Notes under the pieces: model-generated
The model's database searches: none
What the model was told of the DNA's origin: nothing
What the model saw: only the letters and a program-made list of their open reading frames with translations
Position numbers and translations under genes: made by a program
Shown: positions 45,911 to 58,340 of the stretch, one piece after another
Layout of the letters: the number at the start of each line of letters is the position of its first letter
How positions within the stretch are numbered: position 1 is the first letter of the stretch
Source: Ostrinia nubilalis
Taxonomy: Eukaryota; Arthropoda; Insecta; Lepidoptera; Crambidae
Length of the DNA: 64,000 nt
Assembly: GCF_963855985.1 (NCBI RefSeq)
Contig: NC_087090.1
Coordinates: 14,134,501-14,198,500, forward strand
Reading direction: 5' to 3'

Positions 45911-46411
45911 TGTAAATAAATAAAAAAATAGCATTTTTTAAATCGTTTCGTTCTGGTTACTTACAAAAACTGTTGTTTTGGGTTCTGGAAGTTCTTTAAG
46001 CCCGATCGTACTTGTCAGAACGCGTTTTTGTAGTGTTTTTCAGCGTGTCTGCACTGTATCTTTTTGGTAAATAGTAGGTACTGGATTAACGATTAACGGA
46101 CTTAGGATAATTTAACGGAAGTTAACGAGTCCGTTAACAGTTTTTAAAGTTAACTTAAAAGTTAATCCGTTAATAGAAATGTAACGATTAACGGATTAAC
46201 GAGTTAATGCCCAGCTATGGCCAACACCAGATTTAAATGTTATAAAATGTTAGTAAACATTTTCTATTAGTGTACGATGAATGTGATGGAGCACTTATAA
46301 CATGTAACAGTTCCTAACAAAATGTAACAATTGACAACATTTGTTAGTAAATTTTTTTATGTTAGAAAATGTTTACAAATATTTTCTAACGGCAATGATT
46401 ATGTGGGAGTC

Positions 46412-49145
46412 ATACTATTAACCCATATTATGAGTTATTTTATCGATGCACTTTTGTTTCATATGCATTTGAAAATGAACGAGATCTTCATGTTGATAAA
46501 TGGAAATGTCCTATAATTTTATGTTTTAATGCATACTGAAATTATATGCCTATACCTGTTATTAGAGCATGACTGGTATTGGGCTATTTTGAATATAGGT
46601 AAATATTACAAAAAACTTTTAAAATAGACAAAAAAAGAAATTGTTTTCCTGAAATGCTTATGTACGATGCGTAGTTTACTGCAGCAGCTACTCGTATGTA
46701 CAAATGCCATTATTTACTTATTAATTTACCAATAAGTGTATCGTTTTCCTGTGTAGGCACTGCCTAATAAATTGCCTAACTAAACAACACGCCCCTGGGT
46801 AAGTTCAATAAGAAAACAGCGAGTCAGCCAAAATACGTAAAAACCAATTGTAGTTTTATTGACTCACCCAATTAAATTATTCTTCAGAATCGGAAATACC
46901 TTAATTCCCGGGAATCGAACTTAAGTCCGCGTGACGGACGTCACGTACAGGATCATCTATCATTATCTCCTGCGCAGAAAGCCGTTACGACTAAATTCTT
47001 CCTTGATCCTTTTTTTTCACTATTAAAAGTCATTCAAGCGTCAAATTCTAAATGCCAGTTCCAATCGAAAGTTAGTTTTAAAAGTGCCTTTCGTATAACT
47101 TTTTAAGAATGCATTACAAACCTCCGTGCTAAAAGTGTTGGCTCTCTTTTTTTTTAATAGACTGTCCTGCTGAAGCGCGTAGAGCGCATATTATGTGTCC
47201 TCTTAAGAAATACTGTTTTTAACTAAAAAATACTTTTTGAACACTTTCTTATTTCTTCATCAACATTATCTCCTTAACATAATGTTTTTAAAATGGGCAC
47301 TCCAAATTACTACTTTAGTTTTAAAATTATTATCTTCTCTAATTTCCCTTCATCAAGTAAAAATTATCTGTTGATTATAAAAACCACCGCCAATCGTAAA
47401 GGCAATAAAATGGACAAAGTTTAAAAAAGCAAACCCCGAGTGGAAATGAAATTGAATTTTTGAAAGTAATAAGAGATGTCCGTCCCGAATTATTTTTATT
47501 GCCTTTACCGGCCATTGTATGTCATTTACTTAACCTGTTATCGTCATAAGCCAGTGGGACCAACTTACAAAAACAGTTTGCATTGCATTTCGAATTTCAA
47601 ATTTTCACTCAAACAAAAACTTTTTAGTGATGTACCATAGAGACCATAATCGATTGAAATCCAAATTCCACTACAGAATCAGTATTTTTGTATTCGATAC
47701 ACATAATGCTATTGTAATAACTAATAATCATGCACGACTATGCAATACGTTTATCTCATTTTGGTAAATTCGTGTTTGACTCGATGTAATTGAAGGCCTA
47801 AATTTATGTTAAATTGCTTTAGTAGTCTCTGGATTTTGGAGGGTTGTTTTTGTTTATACCACATTATGCGGAAGGGACAGAAAAGAAAATTAAAAACCAT
47901 TAAATCGAACCAATAGTTACATCTTACCTATATTTCAAGTAAGTATTTCGTTATATGGAGAATCATCATACAGGTTGGATTTTTGAGAAATTTTCAGTCC
48001 GTTAATCTTGCTATTAATTATGATAAATCATTGAACTGTAAGAATATTATAACACGATCACATTATATAATCCGTTATGTAACGATTTTAATATAAAATG
48101 AGCTGATAATGGCTATAACTGCACACAAACTGCACGATGCAATTCCAAATTGAAATCGAAAATTGCGAACATGCGTAATGAGAGCGGCTACGTGCGGCTA
48201 TTTAACGCTCAAACGGCGCAAGCGCGAATTGGAAATCAAAACAAGCATTGATCCACAATCAAAACGAATCGAAACTTTAGCGTCGTGATCGATAACATAC
48301 CATCCGATTATCGAAATCACGATCATTTGCGCCGATTGAAACGAGAAAACCGTGTGCACTTCACTAGAAGGTTCAATTTTCGAATTTGATTGATTCTGTT
48401 TTTGAATTTGAATTTTATTCCATTGCTTTAAAATGCATTTGCGAGGTGAGTTTCGTTTTGAATTTTGAATTTGGAATAGGGAATATTCGAAGAAGGTTGA
48501 AAGTGGTTTGCGTTTGTGAGTTCTGGGCAGGTCCGATTGCACCTATTTCTTTGGATCATATTAAATTATAGCTAGCCGTGAAAATCGTCCCGTAATGTGT
48601 CGGTGAGATTACCTCCGTGGGACTGGCCAACGTATCATTTGGCTCGATGCCAAAGTGCAGGTAATGAGCATAATCTTTGAATTAGACGTATTTTTATTGA
48701 TTCTTGTTTCGTACATTTTAAAATGCGATTGTTTGTGTTACGTTTACAGGGATCGCGCAAATCACGATGGTATAAGTTTTAACGATTGTTGTAATAGACA
48801 ATAACAGTTTATGACTATATTTTAAAACCATTCTAATAGGATTGGTCGACTCGGCACAGAGTATTGGGTAAGGTTTGCCATGGAAATTGAATAAACGTTA
48901 TTATTATTGTCTACGATTATTGGTGGTATTTATGAATATGAACATTGAGTTGTGTGAGTTTTAATGCTTATCTACCTAATACCGTACATACATAACAGTT
49001 TGTATTTAAATAACATTAGTTTCCTTAATTAAACTACCATGAAGAGAGAGGTGTCATGATGATCAATTTTTATCTTAGGTAAAGAGTGTGTACATAAGCT
49101 TTATTAAAATGTTAGTTATATCACTTTTACTATAATCGCTACCTT
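46412..49145. other. Non-coding spacer; one SINE-like remnant and a candidate splice donor
   Basis: 46895-46985 on the minus strand has a B-box-like AGTTCGATTCCCGG and is probably a SINE remnant. Near 48443-48450 the plus strand reads GCGAGGTGAGTTT, a strong 5' splice-donor consensus preceded by complex sequence from about 48120; a non-coding first exon is possible but unsupported. The 114-codon minus ORF at 48198-48542 has no family features. The rest is AT-rich. Confidence 0.3.
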
Positions 49146-49510
49146 TATTATGACTTCCACTCCTGGACAAATGCCTCCCCCAAGGTTTTCCACAACGTCA
49201 CCATTATGACTTACTTGACTTAAGGTCCTATGTGCCCTAGATGGGGCAGAGGGCGTCCACAATAGTCCTCCATCGCGTTCGGTCTTGAGCTTCGCGTTTG
49301 ATCTCGCTCCAAATCTTGCCGATCGTCTTCGCCCCGTCTGCCACAGTGCGCCGCCAAGTTTGCTTGGGGCGACCACGTTTGCATTTTCCTTGGGGGTTCT
49401 AATCCAGAGCCTGCTTGGGGATGTGATCGGGATCCCTTCTGAGAGTGTGGCCGATCCAGTTCCACTTGCGGCGCTTGATCTGGTCGATCGGAATTTCGTG
49501 GCAGCGTTCT
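49146..49510 (-). mobile_element. Two adjacent LINE 3'-end fragments
   Basis: On the minus strand, 49205-49510 encodes, with a few stops, the C-terminus of a non-LTR ORF: KWNWIGHTLRRDPDHIPKQA, then RGRPKQTWRRT and WSEIKREAQDRTRWR. Next to it 49146-49198 is a truncated copy of the other RTE-like end (TLGE.. VQEWKS). Both are dead fragments. Confidence 0.8.
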
Positions 49511-50280
49511 ACGACACTATTATCATATCTATTAAAATTTGCCAACTGCAAGTCCAAAGTATGGCAGCTCTAGGGATACTAAAGAAACAAAAAATAGAGC
49601 CTACGGGGTTTTCGCAAAAAATATTATGGATATGAAAAGCATCATTATTTTTCCATGTAAATGGGAACTGTCGCTTGTTACACAACGGTAATGCAAACAA
49701 GTGTTGGTAACGTCATTATGTACCATTGTGTTTGGTTAATAAAGTGCAGTAAACAGTTAAAGGTTGTTGGGTTTATAATTTAGCTTTCTAGAGCAACGGG
49801 ATAGAGTTCACAATCGAATACAGAGAGAGATCTGGTAGTCTGAATAAGAGCATAATGTAAAAAAGAACAGTAATACCAGTTCTTGAAATAGTTTATTTTA
49901 GAGAAAACATAAATGCCACTGATAGCCATTACTGTACATAATTAAGTAACATGATATGAAAACTTTTGGCTCCAAAAATGCATCAATGCTTTATCTCCTT
50001 AGGAAAAGTAATTTCAATCACTTTAAAAAATGTGTACGTACGTTTTTTTCGGTCACCATTTCACCATTTGCAGAGGCAAATATCAGAGGATATGACAGTA
50101 GAACTCCTGCAGCAGAGACTAAATAATTTGATGATGATGATCGGTCTCCATTAAATTTAAACAATAGAAGTGATACTTAGTTTTCAAACTACAGCCTTTG
50201 ACGTGGGCTTCGCGGTACGTAATCTCTCTACATCTGGAGTTTGTGATAGCAATTAGTGTCAAAGTATGATAAAGTATCTA
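49511..50280. other. Non-coding spacer
   Basis: I see no gene and no repeat structure. Confidence 0.25.
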
Positions 50281-50487
50281 AATATATAACTCAAAGGTGA
50301 CTGACTGACTGACTGACATAGTGATCTATCAACGTACAGCCCAAACCACTGGACGGATCGGGTTGAAATTTGGCATGCAGGTAGATGTTATGACGTAGGC
50401 ATCCGCTAAGAAAGGATTTTACGAAACTCCACCCCTAAAGGGGTAAAACGGGATCCACGCGTACGAAGTCGCGGGCAGCCGCTAGTG
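50281..50487 (+). mobile_element. Dispersed non-autonomous repeat with (GACT)n head
   Basis: GTGACTGACTGACTGACTGA leads into CCACTGGACGGATCGG, ATTTGGCATGCAGGTAGATG, CACCCCTAAAGGGG and ends CCGCTAGT. I recognise this order as a widespread insect, especially lepidopteran, repeat, probably Helitron-like. No coding content. Confidence 0.6.
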
Positions 50488-50757
50488 TGTTATAAGCGTA
50501 AAGAAGTTTTTACGTGTTAAGGGATTCTGTTAGAAAAACTGCCTTATCTGCCTTGAAAAAATAACTACAGGTTCTTCTAAGCCTGCCTCCATTGTGGTGA
50601 AGGTAAGTCAAGAGAAGACGGCATTAGCATGCGTTAAAATGACATTACCGCGCCACGCTCACTTGCCTCGGAAACAATATTATGAATGTTGAATAATTCC
50701 GCTGGCGACCCGAAAGTTGTCCGGTGGGTAACGGTTCCGTATGAAAAGTTCGATTTA

Positions 50758-50976
50758 GGCCCAGTTTTTTGATTCGTAATTAAAATAACAAATAGTCAAA
50801 TTTGACAGATGTCAAATGACAAGTGGTTAATTAACAGAAAAAAATGTTTTTCGAACAATGGTTAGCTTGACTTTTAGTACATTTTTTAACTATTAGTTTA
50901 CATTTTGTTAATATTTAACCATTAGTAGCAAAATTTAACAATTTGTTATTTTAACTATGAATCAAAAAACTGGGCC
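50758..50976. mobile_element. Harbinger-type MITE, 219 bp
   Basis: GGCCCAGTTTTTTGATTCGT is mirrored by ATGAATCAAAAAACTGGGCC. The direct repeat TTA at 50755-50757 and 50977-50979 is the 3-bp target typical of PIF/Harbinger elements. Confidence 0.8.
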
Positions 50977-50979
50977 TTA

Positions 50980-52383
50980 ATACGGTTGAAAACGACACTT
51001 TTCAATAATAATATGATAATCTAGTACCTACTTTCAATTACGCAGCTGTATTAATTAGCCTTATAGAGAGCCGCAGGAATGGATGTTATTCATGTAATCA
51101 AAAGTTAAAAATACTACAATAAAGTGGGTTACACAATGAGACACATGATTATTCTGTATAATTGCCTTGATTTGAGACTGATTAGGAAACCTTAACATAG
51201 GTAATAATAACACATATTATTTTATCTATAATAAAAGTAAGAATTTAACATTATCTTGTTTTCTATTTAATTTGAAACCACCAACTGAATGTCGCCCAGA
51301 AAACCCTTCGCTTTCTATTGAAAAGACCACAGAAAAATACATTTTCGCGAGATATCAAAGAGGATTCTGGTTTCTCCACAACTACGAAGGAACCCTAACA
51401 ACACACATACACGTCCGTTGTCACAACCTACATGGACGTAATGAGGTTCTTATCTGACTAATTAAAAGTCGATTTGCCCGCTTTCTACCCGCTAATCCCG
51501 CGTGCATAATCGTGTGACACTGACAGTGACGTTACTCCATGATTGATGTTCTGTGGCCTGTCACTTAGCGTAGTTAGTCTGTTCCCCGGGTTTGCTTTTA
51601 AACTTTTTCATGTCAAATGAATGAAAAATTATATGGTTCTAAGGAGACCAATCGCGATAATATGACTGTAAAATAGCGACATTATACACAGGGACACCTG
51701 AAAATATGCAAATAAGGCGTATTTAAGTTGCTAATTAGACAGTGCATAAGGTAAAAAAAGGTATTATATTGAGAAAATGTAATGATTTTAATAAAATAGT
51801 AAAATTTTCTCAACTTATCTCTACTTTTATCATTGATACCGATTTAAAAGCATTATTAATCCAACCTTAATTTTTACTTAAAAAGAAAGTTATTTGTAAC
51901 AAAACAAGATAATATCAATAAAAATTGTTTGAAAAATAGGTCCGTTTTGAATTTGGCATCATTAATTTATTAAGAAATTTTGAGAAGAAAGAAGAAGAAC
52001 CGATCAATCGTGCTCAGAGTCCATACATTCTAATGTGTCATGAAAAAACGCCATACATTTTAGTTAGTTATTACATTTCGCATACATCTAAATATTATTA
52101 ATGTGACGACGTAGACAGGCGTAACTAGCCTATGATTTATTCAGTGTTTATTCAACTACCTGCAACTTTGTATGGCTAACGGCTGGAATGGCTACTATGG
52201 TGCCTATGGCCCACGCATTCCTTGTTACTTATCCCTATTATGTAGATTGCACTTTTTACCATAGATATATTCTGTTTTTAATTGCTTATACTCGTATTCA
52301 GCTCAGTCGTCTAATACCTTGTAATCAAATCTTACAAGTTATATCCAGTCTACTTTCTGGAGTTCAATCGAATTTCAACTTCG
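50980..52383. other. Non-coding spacer
   Basis: I see no gene; AT-rich sequence with chance ORFs of 60-73 codons. Confidence 0.25.
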
Positions 52384-52525
52384 TACAGTCAACTGCAAAT
52401 AGTTCGTGACTTCCAAAGTAGCCAAAAAGTTGAAAACCAACCTTATTCCAAATTGTAACAAAGACGTGTTGCGAACTTTTTGACTACTTTGGGTGTCACG
52501 AACTAAGTATTTGACGCTGACTGTA
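52384..52525. mobile_element. Tc1/mariner-type MITE, 142 bp including TA flanks
   Basis: TACAGTCAACTGCAAATA, then AGTTCGTGAC and CAAAGTAGCCAAAAAGTT, is mirrored imperfectly on the right, ending GACTGTA. It is a different family from 11978-12114 but with the same CAGT terminal word. Confidence 0.75.
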
Positions 52526-55500
52526 CACAAATAAGAAAAGAAAAAGACACAATAAGTAGAGCGAAAAGCGCCCTGGATTTCTGCTTTTCAGGAGGTGTAT
52601 AGTTGTTATTAATTATCTAGAAACGTAAAAATATGTTGCAGGATGCCTTCTATTACATTTTATAGATGTTTGTGTCATTAAAAAAAACAAATGATTAATT
52701 AAAGTAAGTATATTTTTAAAGCACATAGTTGAGCTTAATTTTAATTTTACTGCAGTATTAAGTTGCCGTAAAAAAATAAACTAAAATTTTTATGAATATT
52801 GGCATTTATGGGGTGTTGATTTCAATCAATGTATTCATGAAGGTGAATTCAATTCACTTACCTAGACATGAACAACTTTTAACTTGAAAGAAGTATCTAA
52901 TAGATAGGTATGGAAATCGCAAAAAATAATTTCCACTTTTCATAGCTATGCGATCGGTCGATGAAGCGATGAGGCTTTAGGCAGGTTACACATTAATTGA
53001 CACCCAGCAAATGGGGATTTTATTATTTTAGGTGTACATTGGTGAGGTAATTTATGAACGACTTAAAAAAGGAGGAAAGACTCTTTTTATTTAGGTAACT
53101 GTAAGTTTAAAAAAGATCCTGTATTCAACTGTAGGTAAGCAAAAATTAAAGTATTTCTCCAGTCAGACTGTGACCACGACCGGTGCAATCCGGTCGAAAA
53201 GTTAAAACATTAATTTTCAGTACGAAATGGGTCCTTTAGAATTTTAATTCTAAAACACAATATACTTACTTACTCGTGTCCTTCCAGAAATGTAACGAAA
53301 CTATACCGAACCCTTTCCAGGCAAGAACAGCTGGACTTGTTTGATATTGTTTATCTTATGTGCAACCAGCTTTATCATTATCACGAGAACATTTACAGCA
53401 CCACACTAAAAGCTAAGTGTAAACTGTAAGTTCTTTAGTAGTTCTCGACACTTGCAATTAGTTACAATGTTGCCATTACTTTGTGATACTTCAAGTAATT
53501 ATAATGCGGTCTCGGGGTAATTATAGGTTTGAACCTTTTAAGTGTATTGGGGTAACTTGGGACTGTAAAAAATATGTTTCAATGTACTGCTGTAATATGA
53601 CGTAGTGACAGTTATTATTTTTGCCTGTTACTTATTGCTCTTTTTTGAATCATTCAAAGAACACATTTATGTAGAGACATAGCAGTCTCTCTAACTTTCT
53701 CAAAATCGTTTCGTGTTGCTCTGCGTGTTTTGTCTTATGTCAATGATGTGTACTTGATAACAATATCTATGTCTGTTATAGTAATAGAAAAACAATCGAC
53801 AGCGCAAAATCTATTTATTAATCTTACCTATTTTGCTACAACTACACTACTTTAGGTTAACATACCGTCTAAAACTTAGAACAATGGACCTGAAACGCTG
53901 GTTAACAGTTTTATTTAGTAATGAAACTTGAAAGATCGTCCGCATAAAATCATTGTTAAGATTTTAAGTAAATAGAGAGTCTGTCTCCGGTACAAATCAC
54001 TGTACAAACCAAAGCCCCAAGGTTTTTCTCTTTTTGAGTATCAGTTGATCAGTTCGGCACCAGCGCGAGACCAATTGATTCGGCTGCTGCGTGCCTCAGT
54101 TGGTTTAACCCGACTCTCCAAAAAGACGAGCCGAGAATTGAATCTTACGCGTCCGGTGCTTGACCGCATCCTTTGTAGGGTTAAAACTTGGACAGTTATA
54201 CATCGAAGAGTTTGGAGAGTGTTTTAAAATGCTGCAGGGTTGAAGTCGGAGATGGATGAGTTGCAACGCGAGGTTGTGGTCAAATGTAGAGAGGTACCAG
54301 AGCTGAAAAACGCTATCATCACGAGCGGGCCGCGCTCCAAAATATCCGTGGTAATATTGTTTGTTTGTCGATTTTCTCTGTTTTCGGTAAGTAACTCGAT
54401 TTGCTTTTTGTTCGCGACGCACAAAGGGGGCTAAATTTTGTTAGTAGTCGTGCCTGAGAACGTCGTGACGACGTTTTTGGGAGGATACACGATCGGCCCG
54501 TGAGTAATCAATTATTTGTCATTAAAACAAATATTGAGTTACGGTTTCGTCTTGCGAGCGTTTGATGCGTCCCAGTTTTTTGCTTGATTCTTGAATCAGA
54601 CCGCACAGATTGGTTGGATGTTAAGGATAAATTGTTGTTAACAGTAACATTAAAGTGATCGTCTTTTGCTATTGTTGTTGTAACTTCAGTGACAACTTTG
54701 GTTTTAGACATTATCAGAGAACAAAAACACAAAAAAGTTTTATCTTATTAAGAATTCGAACCTAAAACTTCTCTCGAAAAAGTCTGACTTTTCAATTCAA
54801 TAACTGGGTATTTGGTTAACTTATTTACTTTTAAAGCAGTAAAAATTAGGTTCATACAAAACTTCGCGTATTTGGATTTTATCCAACCTCAGTATTTGAC
54901 TTTAACATAAATATCCATAGGAGATAAGGTCATTTAAAACCTTAAAATGCTTGCCCATAGAGGTAAACGTTAAGTTAAAGAGTTCAGTTAATTCGTCGCG
55001 TTGTCTTCGAGTAGGTATATCCGGCGTAACATTGTTAATTTCCATTGTTGTACAATTAATTGGTTTTACAATTATCAGTCCCACATTATTTAAAGCGGAA
55101 TTACGTCAGCTAATTGAGAGGCGTATCGACTCGTGTTTCCTTTGACCTCTGATTGAATAAAGTCACTGACCGATTGACAATTAGCTGCTTAACACGCTTT
55201 TTGTTTGTCCAACAATCGGATTTATTCGAAAACACTCGGACAAGAAACAGAGTGAACGCCCTAAGCAATTTATTTTAAATTAAGTCCCTAAGATGGCAGA
55301 AAAAAGGAAATCGTGGAGACTGGCATCACATCCGCTGTGACATCAGTCACGAAGCGATCCGGTGATTGATTCCGTTAACCGCAAATGGTCAACGCCAAAC
55401 CTTCAATCGACACCTCGGATTGTGACCAAAAATAGTTTTTATTCTCTGTAGAGTTAGGCGAAAAATTGGCCAGCAAACAGACCTGTCAGAACGGCAATAC

Positions 55501-56451
55501 TTCTTCATCAGCGCTCGTGCTCTTTAATATTGTCACATTACCGTTAACCTGACGGAGCGCGGTGCCTTTGTGCTCGTCATTTCAAAAACTAATTACTTTT
55601 ATTGCGCGAAAGCGAACCGGACGCGCGTAATTTTTTCCCTAACGCGTCCGTTTCCGGCGTCGACGACAAAAAAAACATTCGAATATTGAATTTGAAAAAT
55701 CGTAACCCTCGTAACTGAATTTACACGATGGCCACTAACGACGGTAAAATAACAATTATGGTGACTAGATGCTATCTGTGTAATTTGGTCGCTCAAATTC
55801 GTGTCGCTGTAATGGGACCGGCAGTTTTATTGTGTTATTTACACAAATAAAAACGTTTATTTTTACATTTTCCCAAAATTAAATATGGGCTAATTTGTGT
55901 TGGCCGAATTACGTTGTTATAACTCGTGTGATTCAGATAATAGGCAAGTGCGGCTCTGTTTTAAATCAAGGATTCTCTACTAAGATTTGTAAGTGTTGTA
56001 GAAAATTCTTAAAATTTATCAAATAAAATAATATTGTCGCCAGTCGTGGTGGATCTGCTTTTAAAAAATAGAGGTATTAAAAAATAAAATTGCACACATT
56101 AAACAAATTAAATACTTAAATACTGGTCACAAATCAGACACGTCATATTATGACGTCGCTATTCGCTAAAATATGATCGTAATATCTTAAAACATGTATA
56201 GTAGAGAAACCAATGATTATCATATTTTACGCCAGCAAAAATATATGTAGAGGTTCTATTCTCGACCGACAATTATTATTGTCAAACAAATCGAAATAAT
56301 TTAACAATTACGTAAGCGGAACCCTAAAATCTGGCGACAAGGGCGGCATTATCAAACGCTCGTTTATTATTCGTGTTATTACTTGTGTAATTCGTGTGCA
56401 ATTACAACGCTCCTGTCGTAATCAGCCCTCGTATGCGCAAGCGCACTTATC
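52526..56451. other. Non-coding, with one weak coding-like patch and complex stretches
   Basis: 54236-54370 in the plus frame reads a Glu/Lys-rich coiled-coil-like LKSEMDELQREVVVKCRE, which resembles a retroelement Gag/ORF1 piece, but it is short and the frame soon becomes hydrophobic and non-coding. 55100-55640 is complex, non-repetitive and rich in potential regulatory words (TTTGACCT, GTGACATCAGTCAC). No gene is supported. Confidence 0.25.
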
Positions 56452-57254
56452 TAAAGGTGGGTCTATGCTAGACGAGCCGAGCACGAGCTAGTGTTGTAAG
56501 AAACTCGAGTATTGGAGTCTTATTTTATTAAAGATGGCTATTTTTGACTATAGTCTTATAAATAAAACTTAGAGCTCATGTTTTTATTTCAATTTTATTT
56601 AAAGTTTTACTAAACTTAATAATAAAACAGATAAAATAATCACCCATACACCAACTCAAGTTCACGACTCAAATAATTGAAAAGGCTCTAAGAACTTAGA
56701 AAACTTAAAGGACTTATATGACTCATGTGACTAACGAGCCCCAGTTTTTAAAATGGACGCAAATTTCGAAATGAAGATCGGAGGTGTTATCCGTTGTTTG
56801 TATTGTTCCTATACCGGAGGAATAGTTTAGGTGTGCATCTCGAAGTGCACCTATGTTGACTAATATAAAGATTTTAAGCTTTATGTTTACAAAGATGAAT
56901 AAAAAGTACCAGGGCAAAATAACATAGGTAGCTACGCTTTGAGGAACAGTTTAGGTGCGCCTCAAATTGAGTGCACTTCGAGGAATACCTCCAAGCCGAG
57001 ACGCTCTATTCGCGGTGTCAAATGTGGGCCTATAACAATCACTCTCCTTGAACATAGTAGAGTGCGATGCAAATCCTTTTATGTTAGTCAAAAAACCAAC
57101 AAGTTGAGCACAGTCGAGCACGATCCTAATGCTCAAAGCGCGCTCGTCGAGCCTCCAAATTATGTGAGTGATTAAAACGAGCTTTTGTTTGACACTGGGT
57201 TTCATTATAGTTTTTCTTAATTGAAATTATGATATTTATTAAATATTAATTTGG

Positions 57255-57525
57255 TTCATTCGTTCGGTTCAGCCAAATGACGTCCACTGCTGGACAAAGG
57301 CCTCCCCAAGGCTTTCCATATCGATCGGTCCTACGCTGCCCGCATCCAGGTTCTTCCCGCGACCTTCACCAGATCGGTCGGTCTAGCTAGTGGGAGGCCT
57401 GTCCACGCTACGTCTTCCGGCCCGTGGTTCATCATCATCATCATTTCAGCCATAGGACATCCACTGCTGAACATAGGCCTCCCCCAATAAGCCCGTGGTT
57501 GCAACTCGAGAACTTTTCTTCCCTA
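57255..57525 (-). mobile_element. RTE-like LINE 3' end, inverted copy
   Basis: Minus-strand copy of the same segment as 57600-57849, with the shared ...VQQWTSFG-stop end near 57272. It is split at 57431-57487 by an insertion of a second RTE 3' end with an (ATG)n tail. Confidence 0.8.
57431..57487 (-). mobile_element. Second RTE 3' end with (ATG)n tail inserted in the first
   Basis: ATCATCATCATCATTTCAGC, then CATAGGACATCCACTGCTGA and ending in GGCCTCCCCCAAT, is the reverse complement of the tail at 19176-19252. The host copy resumes on each side with GCCCGTGGTT, which occurs at both junctions and is the apparent target duplication (about 10 bp). Confidence 0.75.
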
Positions 57526-57567
57526 ACGGTAAACGTCTCTACGAGCTATAAAAAGGTCGTAACATGA

Positions 57568-57849
57568 CCCCGCAGGAGAACCAAAGTAACCGACATAGCT
57601 CGCAGAATTGCTAAAATCAAGTGGCAGTGGGCGGGGCACATAGCTCGTAGAGACGATGGCCGTTGGGGCAGGAAAGTTCTTGAGTGGCGACCACGGGCTG
57701 GAAGACGTAGCGTGGGCAGGCCTCCTACTAGGTGGACCGACGATCTGGTAAAGGTCGCGGGAAGAGCCTGGATGCGGGCAGCGCAGGACCGTTCATTGTG
57801 GAAAACCTTGGGGGAGGCCTTTGTCCAGCAGTGGACGTCATTTGGCTGA
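57568..57849 (+). pseudogene. C-terminal fragment of an RTE-like LINE ORF
   Basis: This is an open frame of 93 codons plus stop with no start, and it reads the C-terminus of the lepidopteran RTE-like reverse-transcriptase ORF: TKVTDIARRIAKIKWQWAGH, then RKVLEWRPRAGRRSVGRPPT, RWTDDLVKVAG, WMRAAQDRSLW, and VQQWTSFG-stop at 57847-57849. The reverse-transcriptase core is absent. It faces the inverted copy at 57255-57525. The 143-codon minus ORF across it is a shadow. Confidence 0.85.
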
Positions 57850-57959
57850 AAAGAAAGAAGAAAGAACATGACCCCGAGTAGGTCTGTCCACGCTACACGA
57901 ATTTTGGCTCGGCTCGTGCTCCGCTCATGCTCGGCTCGTCTAGCGTAAACCCACCTTAA

Positions 57960-58340
57960 CTCTATTACAATTGTCATTCATTAAAAAGCATTTATGCGAT
58001 GCAAAATGGCACGTCCAAGTTTAATGAAATAAAATTTGCATGGCCTCCGTTCGGCCGTGATTATTTAAAGTGGTAAATTCGTGAGAAGATTTTTTTGGGG
58101 TATGTGCACCTTATTTGGGCGCTGAGCTGTTTGTATTGTTAACTTGGAAAACAATGGCTGTTTCCTGATTCAATTGCAAAACTAAATGTTAGATTACATC
58201 GTTTTCTGACTTCACACCTATTTGTTCATGAAAATCTTTGGAACTATAAGGTGGAATTCGTTTGGGTAAGAATTAATATTCTGACACTTGTAAATATTAG
58301 GTGTAAGAGATTTTCAATAGATTGGAAAACAATTCTAAAA
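57960..58340. other. Non-coding spacer
   Basis: I see no gene or repeat. Confidence 0.25.

Larger units (their letters stand above)
44347..46219. mobile_element. hAT-like element with 8-bp target duplication, nested
   Basis: Ends CATAGCTGGGCA and TGCCCAGCTATG are flanked by the exact direct repeat GCCAACAC at 44339-44346 and 46220-46227. The subterminal regions are packed with GTTAAC/CGTTAATC-type repeats. It interrupts the outer element and itself hosts several further insertions. Confidence 0.85.
44047..46411. mobile_element. Outer element of a nested set, about 2.4 kb
   Basis: ATTGCCGTTAGAAAATGTTT near 44058 is mirrored by ATATTTTCTAACGGCAAT at about 46379-46396, with GTTAGAAAATGTTTA/AACATTTGTTAG subterminal repeats on both sides. 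Everything between 44347 and 46219 is later insertions, so the element proper is only about 490 bp. Confidence 0.65.
56455..57956. mobile_element. Harbinger-like element, 1.5 kb, TAA target duplication
   Basis: AGGTGGGTCTATGCTAGACG and AGCCGAGCACGAGC at the left are mirrored at the right by GCTCGGCTCGTCTAGCG and AAACCCACCT. TAA lies at 56452-56454 and 57957-57959. There is no transposase; an internal pair of related GTTTAGGTG[TC]GC segments (about 56826 and 56950) and inserted RTE tails fill it. Confidence 0.75.

Noticed and set aside
48198..48542. 114-codon minus ORF
   Set aside because: Low-complexity Asn/Lys/Gln-rich composition from AAT/AAA-rich DNA, with no homology signal I can see.
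49116..49635. ORFs of 81-116 codons on both strands
   Set aside because: They lie over a decayed minus-strand LINE C-terminus; the matching frame is a different one, with stops.
54236..54434. Retroelement Gag/ORF1 gene
   Set aside because: Only about 30 residues look coiled-coil-like, with no zinc knuckle or neighbouring polymerase; kept only as a note.
57546..57977. 143-codon minus ORF
   Set aside because: Shadow of the plus-strand RTE C-terminal frame, which has clear family motifs.
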